A stretch of DNA of 64,000 nt from Synechococcus sp. MU1642 (GCF_020514115.1 NZ_VTKZ01000003.1:179673-243672), one strand, 5' to 3'. Numbered from the stretch's first letter, positions 36,547 to 46,763 are shown. Program-made: numbers and translations. Notes: a model not told the origin generated them from the letters alone.

Positions 36547-37486
36547 CGGTTAAGGCCTCGGCCATCAGGAGCGCGCCATCACAGGCATCTCCCTCGGCCT
36601 TGCCCCATCGGGCCTCAGGGATCGACTGAATGATGGCCTGTCGCACGGCTGTTCGGAACCCCGGGATATGGGTAACGGCTCCCCCATGGCAGACCACTAC
36701 GGGGGAAAGCATTGATAGCTGCTGGGCCACGGTGCTGATGCAGTTGGAGAGGGCTGCTGCTGATCGCTGAACGATTTCCTCTGCGCCCGAGCAGCCCTGG
36801 GCTGCTGCCTCCACCACCAGTGGAGCCAAGGCTGCGAATTTCGCCGTGTCGAAGTCGTTCTGCACCACCCGGGCTTTCACCGCTGCGTGGCTGTCGCATC
36901 CCATCTGATTCCAGATCTGCAGGCGCAGAGGATGGTCGGCCATGCGCCCATCGGCCATACGCAGGGTCAGTTGCAATCCCTGGTGCCCGAGGTCAAAGGC
37001 CGAGCCGGCTCCATCGAGCAGCCATCCCCAGCCGCCACAGCGGTGTTCATGGCCGTTCTCGTCTCGGCCCAGCACGATCATTCCCGTACCGCTGATCGCC
37101 AGGATTCCTGCACCTTCAGGAATCGCACCTCGCAAGGCCGTGCGTTCGTCCCCGGTGACGAGCACCTTGGACAACCATGTGTCATCACCGGTGGCAAGGG
37201 CTTGACCTACCAAACGTTCAGCACGCTGTTGCAATGCTGTTCCTTCTTCGATGCCGCTGGCTCCGACAACGGCCGCCTTGATCACGCCAGCGGGGTGATC
37301 TTTCAGGGCGTGATGTGCACTGGTGCGGATCGCCTCGATGAAACTTCGTTCACCCTGGGGGGCATCCAAATGACTGACGCCGGGCCCCTCGCCTTCGCCA
37401 ACAGTCTGGTGCAAGCCCTTTTGGACCAGGCTGAGGCGGCAGCGGGTGTGCGTCTGTCCAGCATCGAATCCAGCGAGCAGCCTCAT
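36533..37486 (-). CDS. BadF/BadG-type N-acetylglucosamine kinase-like protein
   Basis: A 317-residue ASKHA-fold sugar kinase. It opens LLAGFDAGQTHTRCRLSLV (phosphate-1 loop), continues with VTGDERTALRGA and GILAISGTGMIVLGRD (connect and phosphate-2), then CGGWGWLLDGAGSAFDLGHQ and VVCHGGAVTHIPGF (adenosine motif). The pattern matches eukaryote-type GlcNAc kinases and BadF/BadG ATPases. Sitting tail to tail with glmM suggests amino-sugar recycling, which is inference. Its start overlaps the stop of the ictB-like gene by 4 bp. Confidence 0.85.
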   Translation of the reverse strand: MRLLAGFDAGQTHTRCRLSLVQKGLHQTVGEGEGPGVSHLDAPQGERSFIEAIRTSAHHALKDHPAGVIKAAVVGASGIEEGTALQQRAERLVGQALATGDDTWLSKVLVTGDERTALRGAIPEGAGILAISGTGMIVLGRDENGHEHRCGGWGWLLDGAGSAFDLGHQGLQLTLRMADGRMADHPLRLQIWNQMGCDSHAAVKARVVQNDFDTAKFAALAPLVVEAAAQGCSGAEEIVQRSAAALSNCISTVAQQLSMLSPVVVCHGGAVTHIPGFRTAVRQAIIQSIPEARWGKAEGDACDGALLMAEALTVRPR

Positions 37487-38799
37487 GATTCCCTGGGTCG
37501 ACTCACCAGGCTGGCCAGAGCAAACCAGCCGATCAGTTGAACTTCGGGGCGGAAGAAGATCGTGTCGGTGGTGCCTTGCATCAGCAGGCCAGCGATGGCA
37601 GCAAGGCTGGCGATGGCTGCCAAGGCGCTTGGACCATCGGCATTGAGCTGCTCCAGCCCCTTCCTCAGGCTGCTTGCCAGTAATCCCAGGCAGGCTAGTA
37701 GCCCAGGAATGCCTGTTTCCACCAGGATTTCCAAGGGAACGGAGTAGGCACTGAGGGCGTTGAACTTCGGTTGCTGATACAGGGGATAGATGCTGTTAAA
37801 AGCCGCATTGCCTGGGCCGATGCCCAGCCAGGGACGGTCTTGCACCATCTGAATGGCCGCCATCCAGACGTTGATGCGGAAATTGTTGGAACTATCCCCC
37901 CGTCCTGCCAGCAGGCTGGTGATGCGCGTGCGGATTGGATCGATCTGGGTGGCCGCCACCACCAGGCAAGCGGCTCCAACCAGCAGCACGGCGAGGGGTA
38001 CCAGACGTCTCCAGAGCGGGGGCCAGTGGCGTGTCCAGCGCAGCAGTAGCAACAGCAGTAGTACGGCACCGGCAGCAACCATGCCTAGCCAGCCGCCACG
38101 GCTGTAGGTGAACAGCGTGGCTGTTCCGGCCAACACCAGTGTGGTGCCGGCAAACAGTTGGGCTCCCACACCACTCCAGCGCATCAGTGCAATCGCTGCA
38201 ATGGGAATCAGCGGCAGCAAGTAACCCGCCAGGAGGTTGGGGTTCCCCAGGGGGCCATAGATCCGAATGGTGCCGGCGCTGATGGAATTCGGATCGGCCC
38301 AGCCGGCCAGGTCCTCGCTGGAGGCATAGAGCTGTCGCAAAGCCAGCACACTGCTGAGCAGGCCGCTACTCAGCAGTCCGGCGACCAGCCGGTCCCACCA
38401 TCGTTCGTTGCTCAGCAGCAGCTTGCAGAGCAAGGCATAAACGCTCAGGTAGCTGAGCAGTTTGATCAGGCCTTTGCTGGCGGTGATTGGAACTGGAGAA
38501 CATCCCGTGGCCACAATCGCGAAGGCCAGAAAAAGCATCAACCAGCGCGAGATGCTTCCGATGCGCTGTGGTGGCGGACTGCAGAGGCACCACAGCAGCC
38601 AAAGTGCTCCGCAGGCTGCAATCACCAGGGCCAGGCCTGTGCGTGTGAACAGGGGAAGACCCGTGAGCAAGACCAGCAGGAGCAGTCCCGCCAGCCTTTC
38701 AAGGCGTTTCAGCACCGCCTGATCCGTAGCTATCAGCCCCTGCCAGCGTCCCAAGAGTGGACCACCGCTTGCCGTCTGGGTTGCGTCCGCAGAGGCCAT
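37483..38799 (-). CDS. ictB: IctB-like O-antigen-ligase-family membrane protein
   Basis: A 438-residue membrane protein with about ten to twelve spans and the Wzy/O-antigen ligase family loop RINVWMAAIQMVQDRPWLG (~295-313), followed by GIGPGNAAFNSIYPLYQ. In cyanobacteria this subfamily is called IctB and was once proposed to carry bicarbonate; the ligase-like fold makes a glycan role equally possible. Start ATG 38799. It overlaps the kinase-like gene by 4 bp at its end and follows trmB after 9 bp, so trmB-ictB-kinase look like one operon. Confidence 0.85.
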   Translation of the reverse strand: MASADATQTASGGPLLGRWQGLIATDQAVLKRLERLAGLLLLVLLTGLPLFTRTGLALVIAACGALWLLWCLCSPPPQRIGSISRWLMLFLAFAIVATGCSPVPITASKGLIKLLSYLSVYALLCKLLLSNERWWDRLVAGLLSSGLLSSVLALRQLYASSEDLAGWADPNSISAGTIRIYGPLGNPNLLAGYLLPLIPIAAIALMRWSGVGAQLFAGTTLVLAGTATLFTYSRGGWLGMVAAGAVLLLLLLLRWTRHWPPLWRRLVPLAVLLVGAACLVVAATQIDPIRTRITSLLAGRGDSSNNFRINVWMAAIQMVQDRPWLGIGPGNAAFNSIYPLYQQPKFNALSAYSVPLEILVETGIPGLLACLGLLASSLRKGLEQLNADGPSALAAIASLAAIAGLLMQGTTDTIFFRPEVQLIGWFALASLVSRPRES

Positions 38800-38808
38800 C
38801 TTGGGGTT

Positions 38809-39513
38809 TCAGGTGGTGAGTGCTTCCGCAGGATTATCGATCTCCTGCCAGCGCTGTTTTAGATCTGACACGGAAGGAAGTGGATTCTGGTTTCGGCGGT
38901 AGAGCACCCGGTAGACGGGGAGGTTTTGCTCGAGTACATAGCGCTCCCGTTCCGTGGGAACTGAAAGCGGGTTGCTGGCGCGCCAGGGCCGTTGATCCTC
39001 TGCGGGGCGGTCAAAACATGCGCTGAGTTCGGTGAGAGCCACCATCGGCTCAATCACTTCCAGAACATCGCTCTGTAGAAATAGCTCACGGCCGGGCTGG
39101 AGGGCCGTTGCGATGGCCAAGAGCAGCGCTGGTTGCAGGACCCTGCGCTTGCGGTGCCTTCGTTTGAACCAGGGATCGGGAAACTGGATGGAGACCCGTT
39201 GCAGCCGGTCTTGCTCCAGGGCCTTCATCCAGCTTTCCAGGCTGATATTGGCGTTGCAGAACAGGATCCGAACATTGCCGTGCTCCGAGCCGAGCGCCTC
39301 TCGATCGGCGGAGGTCACCAAGGGCCGGCGGATTTCAACGCCGAGATGGTTCCAGTGGGGATCACGTTCGGCCAGGCCAAGCAGGCAACGTCCACGGGCA
39401 CAGCCGATATCCAGGTGGATCGGATGATCAGGAACGCGAAACAGCTCCTTGGGTGGAGGGAGTTCCAGCGGCAACTGGAAGAAGCTGCTGAGGGGATTGA
39501 CGTGCTGACGCAA
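38809..39513 (-). CDS. trmB: tRNA (guanine-N7-)-methyltransferase
   Basis: TrmB methylates G46 in the variable loop of tRNAs. The 234-residue chain has the SAM-binding motif [18 protein letters not shown] (~33-50), [11 protein letters not shown], and the family marker [20 protein letters not shown] (~112-131) followed by [11 protein letters not shown]. The start is a TTG at 39513 with no ATG nearby; a slightly downstream start cannot be excluded. It begins the minus-strand run trmB-ictB-kinase. Confidence 0.93.
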   Translation of the reverse strand: MRQHVNPLSSFFQLPLELPPPKELFRVPDHPIHLDIGCARGRCLLGLAERDPHWNHLGVEIRRPLVTSADREALGSEHGNVRILFCNANISLESWMKALEQDRLQRVSIQFPDPWFKRRHRKRRVLQPALLLAIATALQPGRELFLQSDVLEVIEPMVALTELSACFDRPAEDQRPWRASNPLSVPTERERYVLEQNLPVYRVLYRRNQNPLPSVSDLKQRWQEIDNPAEALTT

Positions 39514-39537
39514 GGTTTCGAGGCAGTGCGAACCGGT

Positions 39538-40833
39538 TCAACCGAGATTGTCAGAGCCACAGCCAGAGGAGCTGTTGGGGTCCTGGCGCAGCAAGCCCCA
39601 GCAGGCGGTGTAGCCATGAAGATGCGTCGTCCCGCTGACGGGTCCGATCTCACCGTTGCAGAACGCTCCCGCCACAGGCAGGCCAGGCATCAGTTGGCGC
39701 GCCAGGCTGATGTCACCATCGGCACGACCGAATAATCCCTGGCCCCGTCCCAGGCAGGCCATGAGCAGTCCGAAATGGACCGTCTCCCCTGAATCAGCCG
39801 TCGCTGCTTTGAGCATGGCAGAGGCTTCGTCCTGGGAGGCGGCGGCTTCGCGCAGGTGAAATTGCACGTTTTGGCCGGCACGCACCCGCTCAGCTACGGC
39901 CACAGCGCCATTGTTGGGATCGACTCCGATCAGGTTGCGGATCAGGAAGGCACTCGCTTCTGATGCTGCTCCTTTGGCGTTCAGCCGCAGGCTGCTGCGT
40001 TCGACGCCGAGGAACAACGAGTGACGCACTAGCTCGCGCTCCCGTTCGCTGAGGTCGGCCAGAACCCGTTGTAGGCAATTGATGGGGCTGGCCTTGGTGT
40101 TGCCATCACTAAGTTCCAGCAGCACGTTGCGCTCCACCTGCTCGATGGAGAAGACAGGGCCGATGGGGCGACAGCCCTGTGCCACCACCGTTTCGAGTCG
40201 CCAGCTCCCCCCGATCGAACAGACCACCGCGCCGGTGACGACGTGGTCATCCAGCAGCAGCGATCCGTGCGGACTGTTATGGGGTGCTGCTATGCCCCCA
40301 ATCTTTTCTGCACCCGGATAGGCGTAGTCCAAGCCGCTGATGAGGTCATTGATTCCATTGCTGGTGGGGTCGATCAGCAGGATTTGGCTCCGGGCAGTCT
40401 CGGGGCTGATGCCAACCCAGTCTTGCCATTGCTGGGCGGCTCCATCCAGATCAGGCAGCTCCTCTGTGCTCAGGTGTTTGGTGGCGATCGAGGCCCCCGG
40501 CAGGGAGAGCACCGTCACGCTCAAGGCAGGCGTCTGCTCGAGTTCCGAGGCGGTGCCGTCGCCGCGGGTACCCACCACACCTCCCCCGGTGCATCCGATC
40601 CAATGCTTCGCGCTGATCTGGGCGCGCAGCATCGGCAGCAGCCGTGGCAGGTCGGTGGAGTAACCCGTTGAGGTGAAGACGAGGGCGAGATCGGCTTCGC
40701 CCCTGGATCGGCCCAGTTGGTCGACCACATCCCGCACGGCTTCATCCAGGGATGGTTTCGTGGAAAGTCCTGTCCGGCACCTGGCTTCAGCGCCCCCGGA
40801 ACGGAACCAGCTGAATGGTGCGATCGGTGCCAT
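39538..40833 (-). CDS. FIST domain sensory/ligand-binding protein
   Basis: A 431-residue soluble protein with the FIST-N and FIST-C domain pair. FIST-N is marked by DLALVFTSTGYSTDLPRLL and HWIGCTGGGVVGTRGD; FIST-C by HSLFLGVERSSLRLNA, FLIRNLIGVDPNNGAVAV, VRAGQNVQFHLREA and the ending VAGAFCNGEIGPVSGTTHLH. FIST proteins are predicted small-molecule sensors in signalling. The start is ATG 40833; the same frame stays open to 41541, but that part is antisense to the DUF3177 gene and has no protein-like pattern. No signalling partner is adjacent. Confidence 0.88.
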   Translation of the reverse strand: MAPIAPFSWFRSGGAEARCRTGLSTKPSLDEAVRDVVDQLGRSRGEADLALVFTSTGYSTDLPRLLPMLRAQISAKHWIGCTGGGVVGTRGDGTASELEQTPALSVTVLSLPGASIATKHLSTEELPDLDGAAQQWQDWVGISPETARSQILLIDPTSNGINDLISGLDYAYPGAEKIGGIAAPHNSPHGSLLLDDHVVTGAVVCSIGGSWRLETVVAQGCRPIGPVFSIEQVERNVLLELSDGNTKASPINCLQRVLADLSERERELVRHSLFLGVERSSLRLNAKGAASEASAFLIRNLIGVDPNNGAVAVAERVRAGQNVQFHLREAAASQDEASAMLKAATADSGETVHFGLLMACLGRGQGLFGRADGDISLARQLMPGLPVAGAFCNGEIGPVSGTTHLHGYTACWGLLRQDPNSSSGCGSDNLG

Positions 40834-40902
40834 GAAGCGGACCCTATCAACCCTGGAGGTCAGCTCGGGACGTTGATAATGGCGGCACTGTGACAGTCCC
40901 CG

Positions 40903-41514
40903 GTGAACGAGCTCACGTACCGCGCTCTGGTGTGGCTGACCTATCGCTTGGCCGCCACCTTTGCCGTTGGTGTGCCTTTGGTCCTTTTGATCTGGTCGGC
41001 CTGGCGTCGCGAGCCTTTGGTGCTGAGGCTGCTCGGCATTTACTGGAAGGTGGCCAGCCTGATGGCGATCAGCCTGCTGCTGCTGACGGACCAGCGCCCC
41101 CTGGGCTACGCCATGGCGGTTGTCGCACCGGTGTTGATGGTGATCAGCCTGTGGTTCTGGGTCGACATCAATGAAGAGCTGGCCGACCAGCCGTCCTGGC
41201 GTCCGCTGCCCCTGGCGGTGAAGGTTTGGCGTTGGGCGTTCAGTGGTTTTGGTCTCCTCAGCCTGGGCATGGGTGTTACGGGTTTGGGCTGCATGCAACA
41301 GCTTGAGTCCGCGGCCTGCCTCACCTGGCTGGAGGCCCCTCAGGGCATCCATGGCCTGGCGGCAACGGTGTTCAAGTTTCTCTTCGGTGGTCTGTGGACC
41401 GAAGCCGTTGCCGCCTTTGTGGGTTACGTCGCCCTGGTGGCTTATCTGGCAGGCTTTCTGCAGTGGCTGTTGGTTCGTTTGCTCCGTTACGGGCGCGTGG
41501 CCGGCGATTTTTGA
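40903..41514 (+). CDS. DUF3177 family membrane protein
   Basis: A 203-residue protein with about five spans (residues ~13-33, ~45-62, ~68-88, ~112-132 and ~165-190) and a GTG start at 40903. The segments VWLTYRLAATFAVGVPLVLL and WFWVDINEELADQPSWRP fit DUF3177, a cyanobacterial membrane family of unknown role. Two cysteines in GLGCMQQLESAACL could form a disulfide. Its stop overlaps the start of the next gene by 1 bp, and it diverges from the FIST gene with 69 bp between starts. Confidence 0.8.
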   Translation: MNELTYRALVWLTYRLAATFAVGVPLVLLIWSAWRREPLVLRLLGIYWKVASLMAISLLLLTDQRPLGYAMAVVAPVLMVISLWFWVDINEELADQPSWRPLPLAVKVWRWAFSGFGLLSLGMGVTGLGCMQQLESAACLTWLEAPQGIHGLAATVFKFLFGGLWTEAVAAFVGYVALVAYLAGFLQWLLVRLLRYGRVAGDF

Positions 41515-41807
41515 TGAACGATCAGGCGGTGGTTCAGGCACTGGAGGAGCGAACGCGTGTTCATCCTCAGCGGGTTGTTCGTCTGCGGGGTCAAGTAAGG
41601 GATGAGCCGTTTGAGTTGCTGATCTTCAGAGGGTTCAGCAGCAGCACCACCCATCCAACCGCGTTTGACCCCGATGCCTCTGTTCTCCCTGAGGGAACAA
41701 GCCTGGATCAGGCTGAGCTGCTGCAGGGGCCCTTGTCGCCCAGCAAAGAGGTTGTGCTTGCTGGACCGATGCCAACGAACGACCTCCTGGTTCAGGCCAA
41801 CTGGTGA
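41514..41807 (+). CDS. Conserved hypothetical protein (97 aa)
   Basis: A 97-residue soluble protein starting at the ATG that overlaps the DUF3177 stop by one base (TGATG), so translation is probably coupled. It begins [20 protein letters not shown] and has the pattern [20 protein letters not shown], followed by an acidic [17 protein letters not shown] and a hydrophobic [19 protein letters not shown]. The alternating strands suggest a small beta-rich domain. I do not recognise a named family with certainty. Its 3' end overlaps ileS by 16 bp. Confidence 0.72.
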   Translation: MNDQAVVQALEERTRVHPQRVVRLRGQVRDEPFELLIFRGFSSSTTHPTAFDPDASVLPEGTSLDQAELLQGPLSPSKEVVLAGPMPTNDLLVQANW

Positions 41808-44716
41808 GTCCGGCGTTCCAGAACGCCTACACAACGTCCGCAAATGTGGGGATGCTCCGGGTGCTGACCCACATCCCCCTCGTAGTGCCAGCAGCGCTCG
41901 CATTTGGTTCCCCGCGCTCGGCTCACCTCGATCGATGCGAGCTCGTCGTCCTGGCTGGCCAGCAATTCGGCCCAGGGCTCGCCGCCAATCTGCAGTTGTG
42001 AGACCAGGAGCCAGTCCTGCAGACCATCCACCTCGACATTCCCCCTCTCACTCAGCCAACAGAGAGCGGTCTGGAGTTCCGGACGGCGGGCGTCAATTCG
42101 CACGGCTGCCTCCAGCGATGCGCCGAGTTCCTGACGGCCGCGGCAGTCTTCCAACACTTTGTTGACGGCGGCGCGGAGCTCCCGCAGCTCTTGAACCGGA
42201 GCGCTGAGAGCAGCATCACGCCACTCGGCTGGAACCGTCGGCCAGCCGCGGTGGAAGACCGAGGTCTCCTCCACGGGGTAGGGGAGGTTCTGCCAGATGT
42301 CTTCGGCCATGTGGCACAACACTGGAGCGATCAGTCCGGCCAGGCTTTCGATGATCAGGGCCATCACGGTCTGGCAGCTGCGCCGGCGCTGGTCCTGGGG
42401 GGCGCTCACGTAGAGCCTGTCCTTGGCGATGTCGAGGTAGAAGTTCGACAGATCGGTGACGCAGAAGTTCTGCAGCAGCTGGAAGAAGCGGAAGAACTCG
42501 AAGCTTTCGAAGGCTTCTGTGATGTCGTCCATCACCTCGGCCGTGCGCTGCAGCATCCAGCGGTCCAGCAATGGCAGTTCCGCAATGTGGATCGCGTCGG
42601 TTGCCGGATTGAAGTCGTGCAGGTTGCCCAGCAAATAGCGGCTGGTGTTGCGCACCTTGCGGTACACATCAGCCAGCTGGCGCAGAATCCCGGCCCCGAT
42701 CGGCACATCGGCGGAGTAATCCACCGAGCTCACCCAGAGCCGCAGCACATCGGCGCCATAGGGCGGTTCCTGTTTTTGGTTCTTGCCCCCCTCGATGATC
42801 ACCATTGGGTCGACCACATTGCCGAGGGATTTGCTCATCTTTCGGCCCTTCTCATCCAAGGCGAAACCATGGGTGAGCACCCGCTTGTAGGGGGCGTGGC
42901 CATTCACGGCGACCGAGGTGAGCAGTGAACTCTGGAACCAGCCGCGGTGCTGGTCAGACCCTTCCAGGTACAGGTCGGCGGGATAGCTCAGGTTGTCTCG
43001 CTGATTGGCGACGGCAGCCCAGCTTGAGCCGGAGTCGAACCACACATCCATTGTGTCGGTGCCCTTGCGCCACTGGTCGGTCTGGTCGGCGTAGGCGGGA
43101 GGCAGTAGATCCGCTTCGTTTTTCTCCCACCAGACGTCGGCACCGTGCTCGGCGATCAACGCTTGGATGTGATCGAGGGTGTCGGCGTTCAGCAGCACCT
43201 CGCCGTTGCTGCGGTGATAAAAGACTGGAATCGGCACCCCCCAGGTGCGCTGACGGGAGATGCACCAGTCGCCCCGTTCCTTGACCATTGATTCGATCCG
43301 GTTTCGACCGGAGGCAGGGGTCCACTCCACTGCGGCGATCGCATCAAGGGCCTGTTGACGGAACCCTTCCACGGAGGCGAACCACTGTTCAGTGGCCCGG
43401 AAGATGGTGGGTTTCTTGGTGCGCCAGTCGTAGGGGTAGCGGTGGCCGTAGGCCTCCTGCTTGAGCAGGGCCCCGGCGGACTCCAGCGCCTCGATGATCT
43501 TGGGGTTGGCATCCTTGAGCACATTCAGGCCCGCGAACGGCCCGGCTTCGTTGGTGAGGTCGCCGGCTTCGTCTACAGGGCAGAGCACCGGCAGCCCGTT
43601 CTTCTGGCCGGTGTGGAAGTCGTCGACGCCGTGACCAGGCGCGGTGTGCACGAGGCCTGTGCCCGATTCGGTGGTGATGTAATCGCCCCCGATCACCACC
43701 GGACTGGTGCGGTCCAGGAGCGGGTGGCGGTACGTCAGACCGGCGAGCAGGGCGCCTTTTACCGTGGCGCGCCGGCTCAGCGGGAGCCCCAGGGTGCCGC
43801 TCAGAGTCTCGATCAGATCGGCAGCCACAAGCAGCAGTCGGCCTTCCCCGTCGTCGGCCAGGGCGTAATCGAGCCGTTCATTGACCGACACCGCCAGGTT
43901 GGCTGGCAACGTCCAAGGGGTGGTTGTCCAGATCGCCACCTGCAGGGCCTGCCCCAGGGCGTCCGTCTCGGTGGGCAGGTCGAGGCCTTCTGCCTTGAGT
44001 GCATCCTGCAGTGCTGCCGGCAGCTTCACAGCTGGGAAGGCGGCGTAGACGCTGGGACTGGTGTGTCCTTCGGGGTACTCCAGTTCGGCTTCGGCCAAAG
44101 CTGTGCGTGAGCTCGGGCTCCAGTGCACCGGTTTCAGACCGCGGTAGATGTGCCCTTTGAGCACCATCTGGCCAAACACCCGAATCTGAGCCGATTCGTA
44201 CTCCTTTTGCAGGGTCAGATAGGGCTGCTCCCAGTCCGCCCAGATGCCCCAGCGCTGAAAGCCTTTCATCTGGCCATCCACTTGTTTGCGGGCGTAGGCG
44301 GCAGCTTTTTTACGCAGCTTGATTGGTGTCAGCGCCTTGCGCTGCTCCTGATCCATCGACTGCAGCACCTTGAGCTCGATCGGCAGGCCGTGGCAGTCCC
44401 AGCCAGGCACGTAGCGCACCCGCCGCCCGTTCAACACCGAATATTTGTTGATGACGTCCTTCAATATTTTGTTGAGGGCATGCCCCATGTGCAGAGCGCC
44501 GTTGGCATAGGGCGGGCCGTCATGGAGGGTGAAGGTTGGACCGCTGTTGTTCAGGCCCAGCTCGCCGTCGATGCCATGGTTTTTCCAGAAGGCCTGCAGT
44601 TCAGGTTCCCTTTGGACGGCATTGGCGCGCATGCCGAATCTCGTCTGCAGCAGGTTGAGCGTGGGTTTATAGGAGGGACGTTCCTCAGCGGCGGCGTCGC
44701 GCGTCTCCTTGCTCAC
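41792..44716 (-). CDS. ileS: Isoleucyl-tRNA synthetase
   Basis: A 974-residue class Ia synthetase. The HIGH motif is in [19 protein letters not shown] (~68-86) and [10 protein letters not shown] (~626-635) completes the active site. The editing domain shows [17 protein letters not shown] and [12 protein letters not shown]-terminal zinc finger with four cysteines, [10 protein letters not shown] and CGRCVGVLE, is present as in the bacterial type 1 enzyme. Start is ATG 44716. No T-box is expected or seen in cyanobacteria. It overlaps the 97-residue gene by 16 bp at its 3' end. Confidence 0.97.
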   Translation of the reverse strand: MSKETRDAAAEERPSYKPTLNLLQTRFGMRANAVQREPELQAFWKNHGIDGELGLNNSGPTFTLHDGPPYANGALHMGHALNKILKDVINKYSVLNGRRVRYVPGWDCHGLPIELKVLQSMDQEQRKALTPIKLRKKAAAYARKQVDGQMKGFQRWGIWADWEQPYLTLQKEYESAQIRVFGQMVLKGHIYRGLKPVHWSPSSRTALAEAELEYPEGHTSPSVYAAFPAVKLPAALQDALKAEGLDLPTETDALGQALQVAIWTTTPWTLPANLAVSVNERLDYALADDGEGRLLLVAADLIETLSGTLGLPLSRRATVKGALLAGLTYRHPLLDRTSPVVIGGDYITTESGTGLVHTAPGHGVDDFHTGQKNGLPVLCPVDEAGDLTNEAGPFAGLNVLKDANPKIIEALESAGALLKQEAYGHRYPYDWRTKKPTIFRATEQWFASVEGFRQQALDAIAAVEWTPASGRNRIESMVKERGDWCISRQRTWGVPIPVFYHRSNGEVLLNADTLDHIQALIAEHGADVWWEKNEADLLPPAYADQTDQWRKGTDTMDVWFDSGSSWAAVANQRDNLSYPADLYLEGSDQHRGWFQSSLLTSVAVNGHAPYKRVLTHGFALDEKGRKMSKSLGNVVDPMVIIEGGKNQKQEPPYGADVLRLWVSSVDYSADVPIGAGILRQLADVYRKVRNTSRYLLGNLHDFNPATDAIHIAELPLLDRWMLQRTAEVMDDITEAFESFEFFRFFQLLQNFCVTDLSNFYLDIAKDRLYVSAPQDQRRRSCQTVMALIIESLAGLIAPVLCHMAEDIWQNLPYPVEETSVFHRGWPTVPAEWRDAALSAPVQELRELRAAVNKVLEDCRGRQELGASLEAAVRIDARRPELQTALCWLSERGNVEVDGLQDWLLVSQLQIGGEPWAELLASQDDELASIEVSRARGTKCERCWHYEGDVGQHPEHPHICGRCVGVLERRTHQLA

Positions 44717-44743
44717 GGGGTCCCTGCTCTTGCCTCGGGATTA

Positions 44744-45238
44744 TCAGTCTTCGCCCTCCGGAGATGTGACCTCGTCTGCTTCAGCTGATGCGGTGTCGCT
44801 TGCGTCAGTGGTTTCAGGGGACTCGGGACGTACCCATTTTTTGCCTGTAACCCCTGATTTCCCGCCCGGTTTGAGTTGTTTGGCAATGCCGCCAATGCCT
44901 TCGCCCACCCGGCCTGTGGTGATCAAAAGTTGTTGAAGGCTTGTGCGCCAATGATCGAGTGAGGTGAACCGCTGCTGCTCGGTTTCGCTGAGGCTGTTCC
45001 AGCGGGCCTGTCCGACCTCGGAGCCCAAGCGTGTGATCAACAGGCCGGCGCAGAGAACTGCAAGCATTGGCGCTCCCCGCAGTCGGTCCGTGCTGGTGAT
45101 CAGAACGAGACCCAGCAGCAACACCACCGCGCCCCAGACACCATCGCGGGGGCGGCTGAGTTCAACGGCTATAAGGGGAAGCAGCAGGAGTGCCAGGCCG
45201 AGCAGGAGGCAGAGGTCGCCGCTGAGGGTCGCAAGCAT
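44744..45238 (-). CDS. Ycf66-like membrane protein
   Basis: A 164-residue protein with three N-terminal spans (residues ~5-22, ~30-48 and ~55-70) followed by a soluble, acidic C-terminal region (RPESPETTDASDTASAEADE). The layout and the opening MLATLSGDLCLLLGLALLLL resemble cyanobacterial Ycf66 proteins, but this assignment is from pattern and memory. ATG 45238 is chosen; the longer open frame to 45298 would run into the tRNA-Leu promoter region. It ends 27 bp before ileS on the same strand. Confidence 0.65.
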   Translation of the reverse strand: MLATLSGDLCLLLGLALLLLPLIAVELSRPRDGVWGAVVLLLGLVLITSTDRLRGAPMLAVLCAGLLITRLGSEVGQARWNSLSETEQQRFTSLDHWRTSLQQLLITTGRVGEGIGGIAKQLKPGGKSGVTGKKWVRPESPETTDASDTASAEADEVTSPEGED

Positions 45239-45292
45239 CCTTGGTGTGGAGTTCTGCTTCCATTCTGATGCGATCTCTAAAGTCAGGGTGTT

Positions 45293-45374
45293 GCCCACCT
45301 GGCGGAATTGGTAGACGCGCTGGTTTTAGGTACCAGTGGCTTTGGTCGTGGGGGTTCAAGTCCCCCGGTGGGCA
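45293..45374 (+). tRNA. tRNA-Leu (anticodon TAG)
   Basis: A complete 82-nt class II tRNA with long variable arm. The acceptor GCCCACC pairs perfectly with GGTGGGC, discriminator A. The anticodon arm CTGGT-TTTAGGT-ACCAG gives TAG, reading CUN leucine codons. The T-arm GGGGG-TTCAAGT-CCCCC is perfect. CCA is not encoded. Confidence 0.96.
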
Positions 45375-45428
45375 TTCATTTCTCTACCGTGGTTCGGGAT
45401 CCTTACAGACTTGTTGCCTGACCTCCGG

Positions 45429-46460
45429 ATGCACCAGAGCACTGCTCAACAACAGCAGCCTCGTCCGGTTGGTGAGGGCTACCGATCGGTTCCGCGCGAA
45501 TTCGTTGACCCGCCGGCCTTCTGGAACCCCACCGTTGGGCTCTTCCTTGGCGGTTATGCCCTGGCGGTCCTGACCATCTGGGGCTGGTTTGTGGCGGCTT
45601 TGCCTCTGCCGGTGCTGCTGAGCACGGGCTTTTTGGCGCTACACCTAGAAGGGACGGTGATTCATGACGCTTGCCATAACGCGGCCCATCCCAATCGATG
45701 GATCAATCAGGCCATGGGCCATGGCTCTGCGCTGTTGCTCGGGTTCAGCTTTCCCGTCTTCACGCGGGTGCATCTTGAGCATCACGCCCATGTGAATGAC
45801 CCGAAGAACGACCCAGATCACATCGTCAGCACGTTCGGGCCGCTCTGGCTGATCGCTCCAAGATTTTTCTATCACGAGTGGTTTTTCTTTCAGCGTCGTC
45901 TCTGGCGCCGCTGGGAGTTGATGCAGTGGGGGCTGGAGCGCAGCATTTTTGTGGTGATCGTTCTGGCGGCGGCACGGTTTGATTTCCTGCCGTTCATCTT
46001 CAACTGCTGGTTTGCGCCTGCCTTGATGGTCGGCGTGACGCTGGGTTTGTTCTTCGACTACCTCCCGCATCGGCCGTTCACCTCTCGCAACCGCTGGACG
46101 AACGCCCGCATCTACCCAGGCAGGTTGATGAATTGGCTGATCATGGGGCAGAACTATCACCTGGTTCATCACCTCTGGCCATCCATTCCCTGGTTCGAAT
46201 ACAAACCTGCCTATGAGGCCACCAAGCCTCTGCTCGATTCCAAGGGATCTCCCCAACGGTTGGGCATTTTTGAGACCCGCCGGGATGGGTACAACTTCCT
46301 CTACGACATCCTTGTGGGAGTGCGCAGCCACAAGCACCGCAGCGGAAAGATGAGGCGAGCAGCCCGTTTCATGCCGGGACGGGGGCTGCGCCGCCACTGG
46401 CTCGGTTTTGTTGACCGCATCGCGATCAAAACTGAGCCCAAGCGTTGGGTGTCCCGCTGA
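45429..46460 (+). CDS. crtR: Beta-carotene hydroxylase (CrtR type)
   Basis: CrtR is a di-iron membrane oxygenase that hydroxylates beta-carotene rings to make zeaxanthin, a main carotenoid of marine Synechococcus. The 343-residue chain has four hydrophobic segments and the histidine clusters HDACHNAAH (~83-91), HLEHHAHV (~119-126) and NYHLVHHLWP (~245-254). The segment LFFDYLPHRPFTSRNRW lies between the last two. ATG 45429 (MHQSTAQQQQ) is chosen over an upstream frame that runs back through tRNA-Leu. It stands alone 54 bp after the tRNA. Confidence 0.94.
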   Translation: MHQSTAQQQQPRPVGEGYRSVPREFVDPPAFWNPTVGLFLGGYALAVLTIWGWFVAALPLPVLLSTGFLALHLEGTVIHDACHNAAHPNRWINQAMGHGSALLLGFSFPVFTRVHLEHHAHVNDPKNDPDHIVSTFGPLWLIAPRFFYHEWFFFQRRLWRRWELMQWGLERSIFVVIVLAAARFDFLPFIFNCWFAPALMVGVTLGLFFDYLPHRPFTSRNRWTNARIYPGRLMNWLIMGQNYHLVHHLWPSIPWFEYKPAYEATKPLLDSKGSPQRLGIFETRRDGYNFLYDILVGVRSHKHRSGKMRRAARFMPGRGLRRHWLGFVDRIAIKTEPKRWVSR

Positions 46461-46467
46461 CTCGCGT

Positions 46468-46761
46468 TCAGTCGGCCAGTATTTTCGGAACCCGAAAAAA
46501 GTCACCCTCCCTTTGGGGTGCCTGATTGAGGATGTCCTCCCGAACGGGGGTCGGTTGCACTCCATCGGCACGGGTGACGTTGGTCACCTCCACGGCTCGG
46601 GTGGTTTCCGGAACGTCTTCGGTGTCCACCTGCTGGAGTTGACTCACGTATTCGAGGATTGACTCGAGCTGTTTGGTGTAGGTCGCGATCTTGTCCTCGG
46701 GCAGATCAAGACGGGCGAGATGGGCCACCTTGCGGACGTCGTCGCTGGAAATCTGGCTCAT
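46468..46761 (-). CDS. gatC: Asp-tRNA(Asn)/Glu-tRNA(Gln) amidotransferase subunit C
   Basis: GatC stabilises the GatAB amidotransferase that makes Gln-tRNA(Gln) and Asn-tRNA(Asn). The 97-residue chain shows [20 protein letters not shown] and the region [20 protein letters not shown], then [19 protein letters not shown], the usual GatC order. It starts 2 bp after the stop of the creatininase-family gene on the same strand. Confidence 0.95.
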   Translation of the reverse strand: MSQISSDDVRKVAHLARLDLPEDKIATYTKQLESILEYVSQLQQVDTEDVPETTRAVEVTNVTRADGVQPTPVREDILNQAPQREGDFFRVPKILAD

Positions 46762-46763
46762 GA

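Noticed and set aside
40834..41541. N-terminal extension of the FIST protein to 667 residues
   Set aside because: The extra 236 residues are antisense to the DUF3177 gene and Gln/His-rich; FIST similarity starts at ATG 40833.
45336..45428. Upstream extension of crtR through tRNA-Leu
   Set aside because: The frame passes through the tRNA gene and encodes no conserved residues; ATG 45429 is sufficient.
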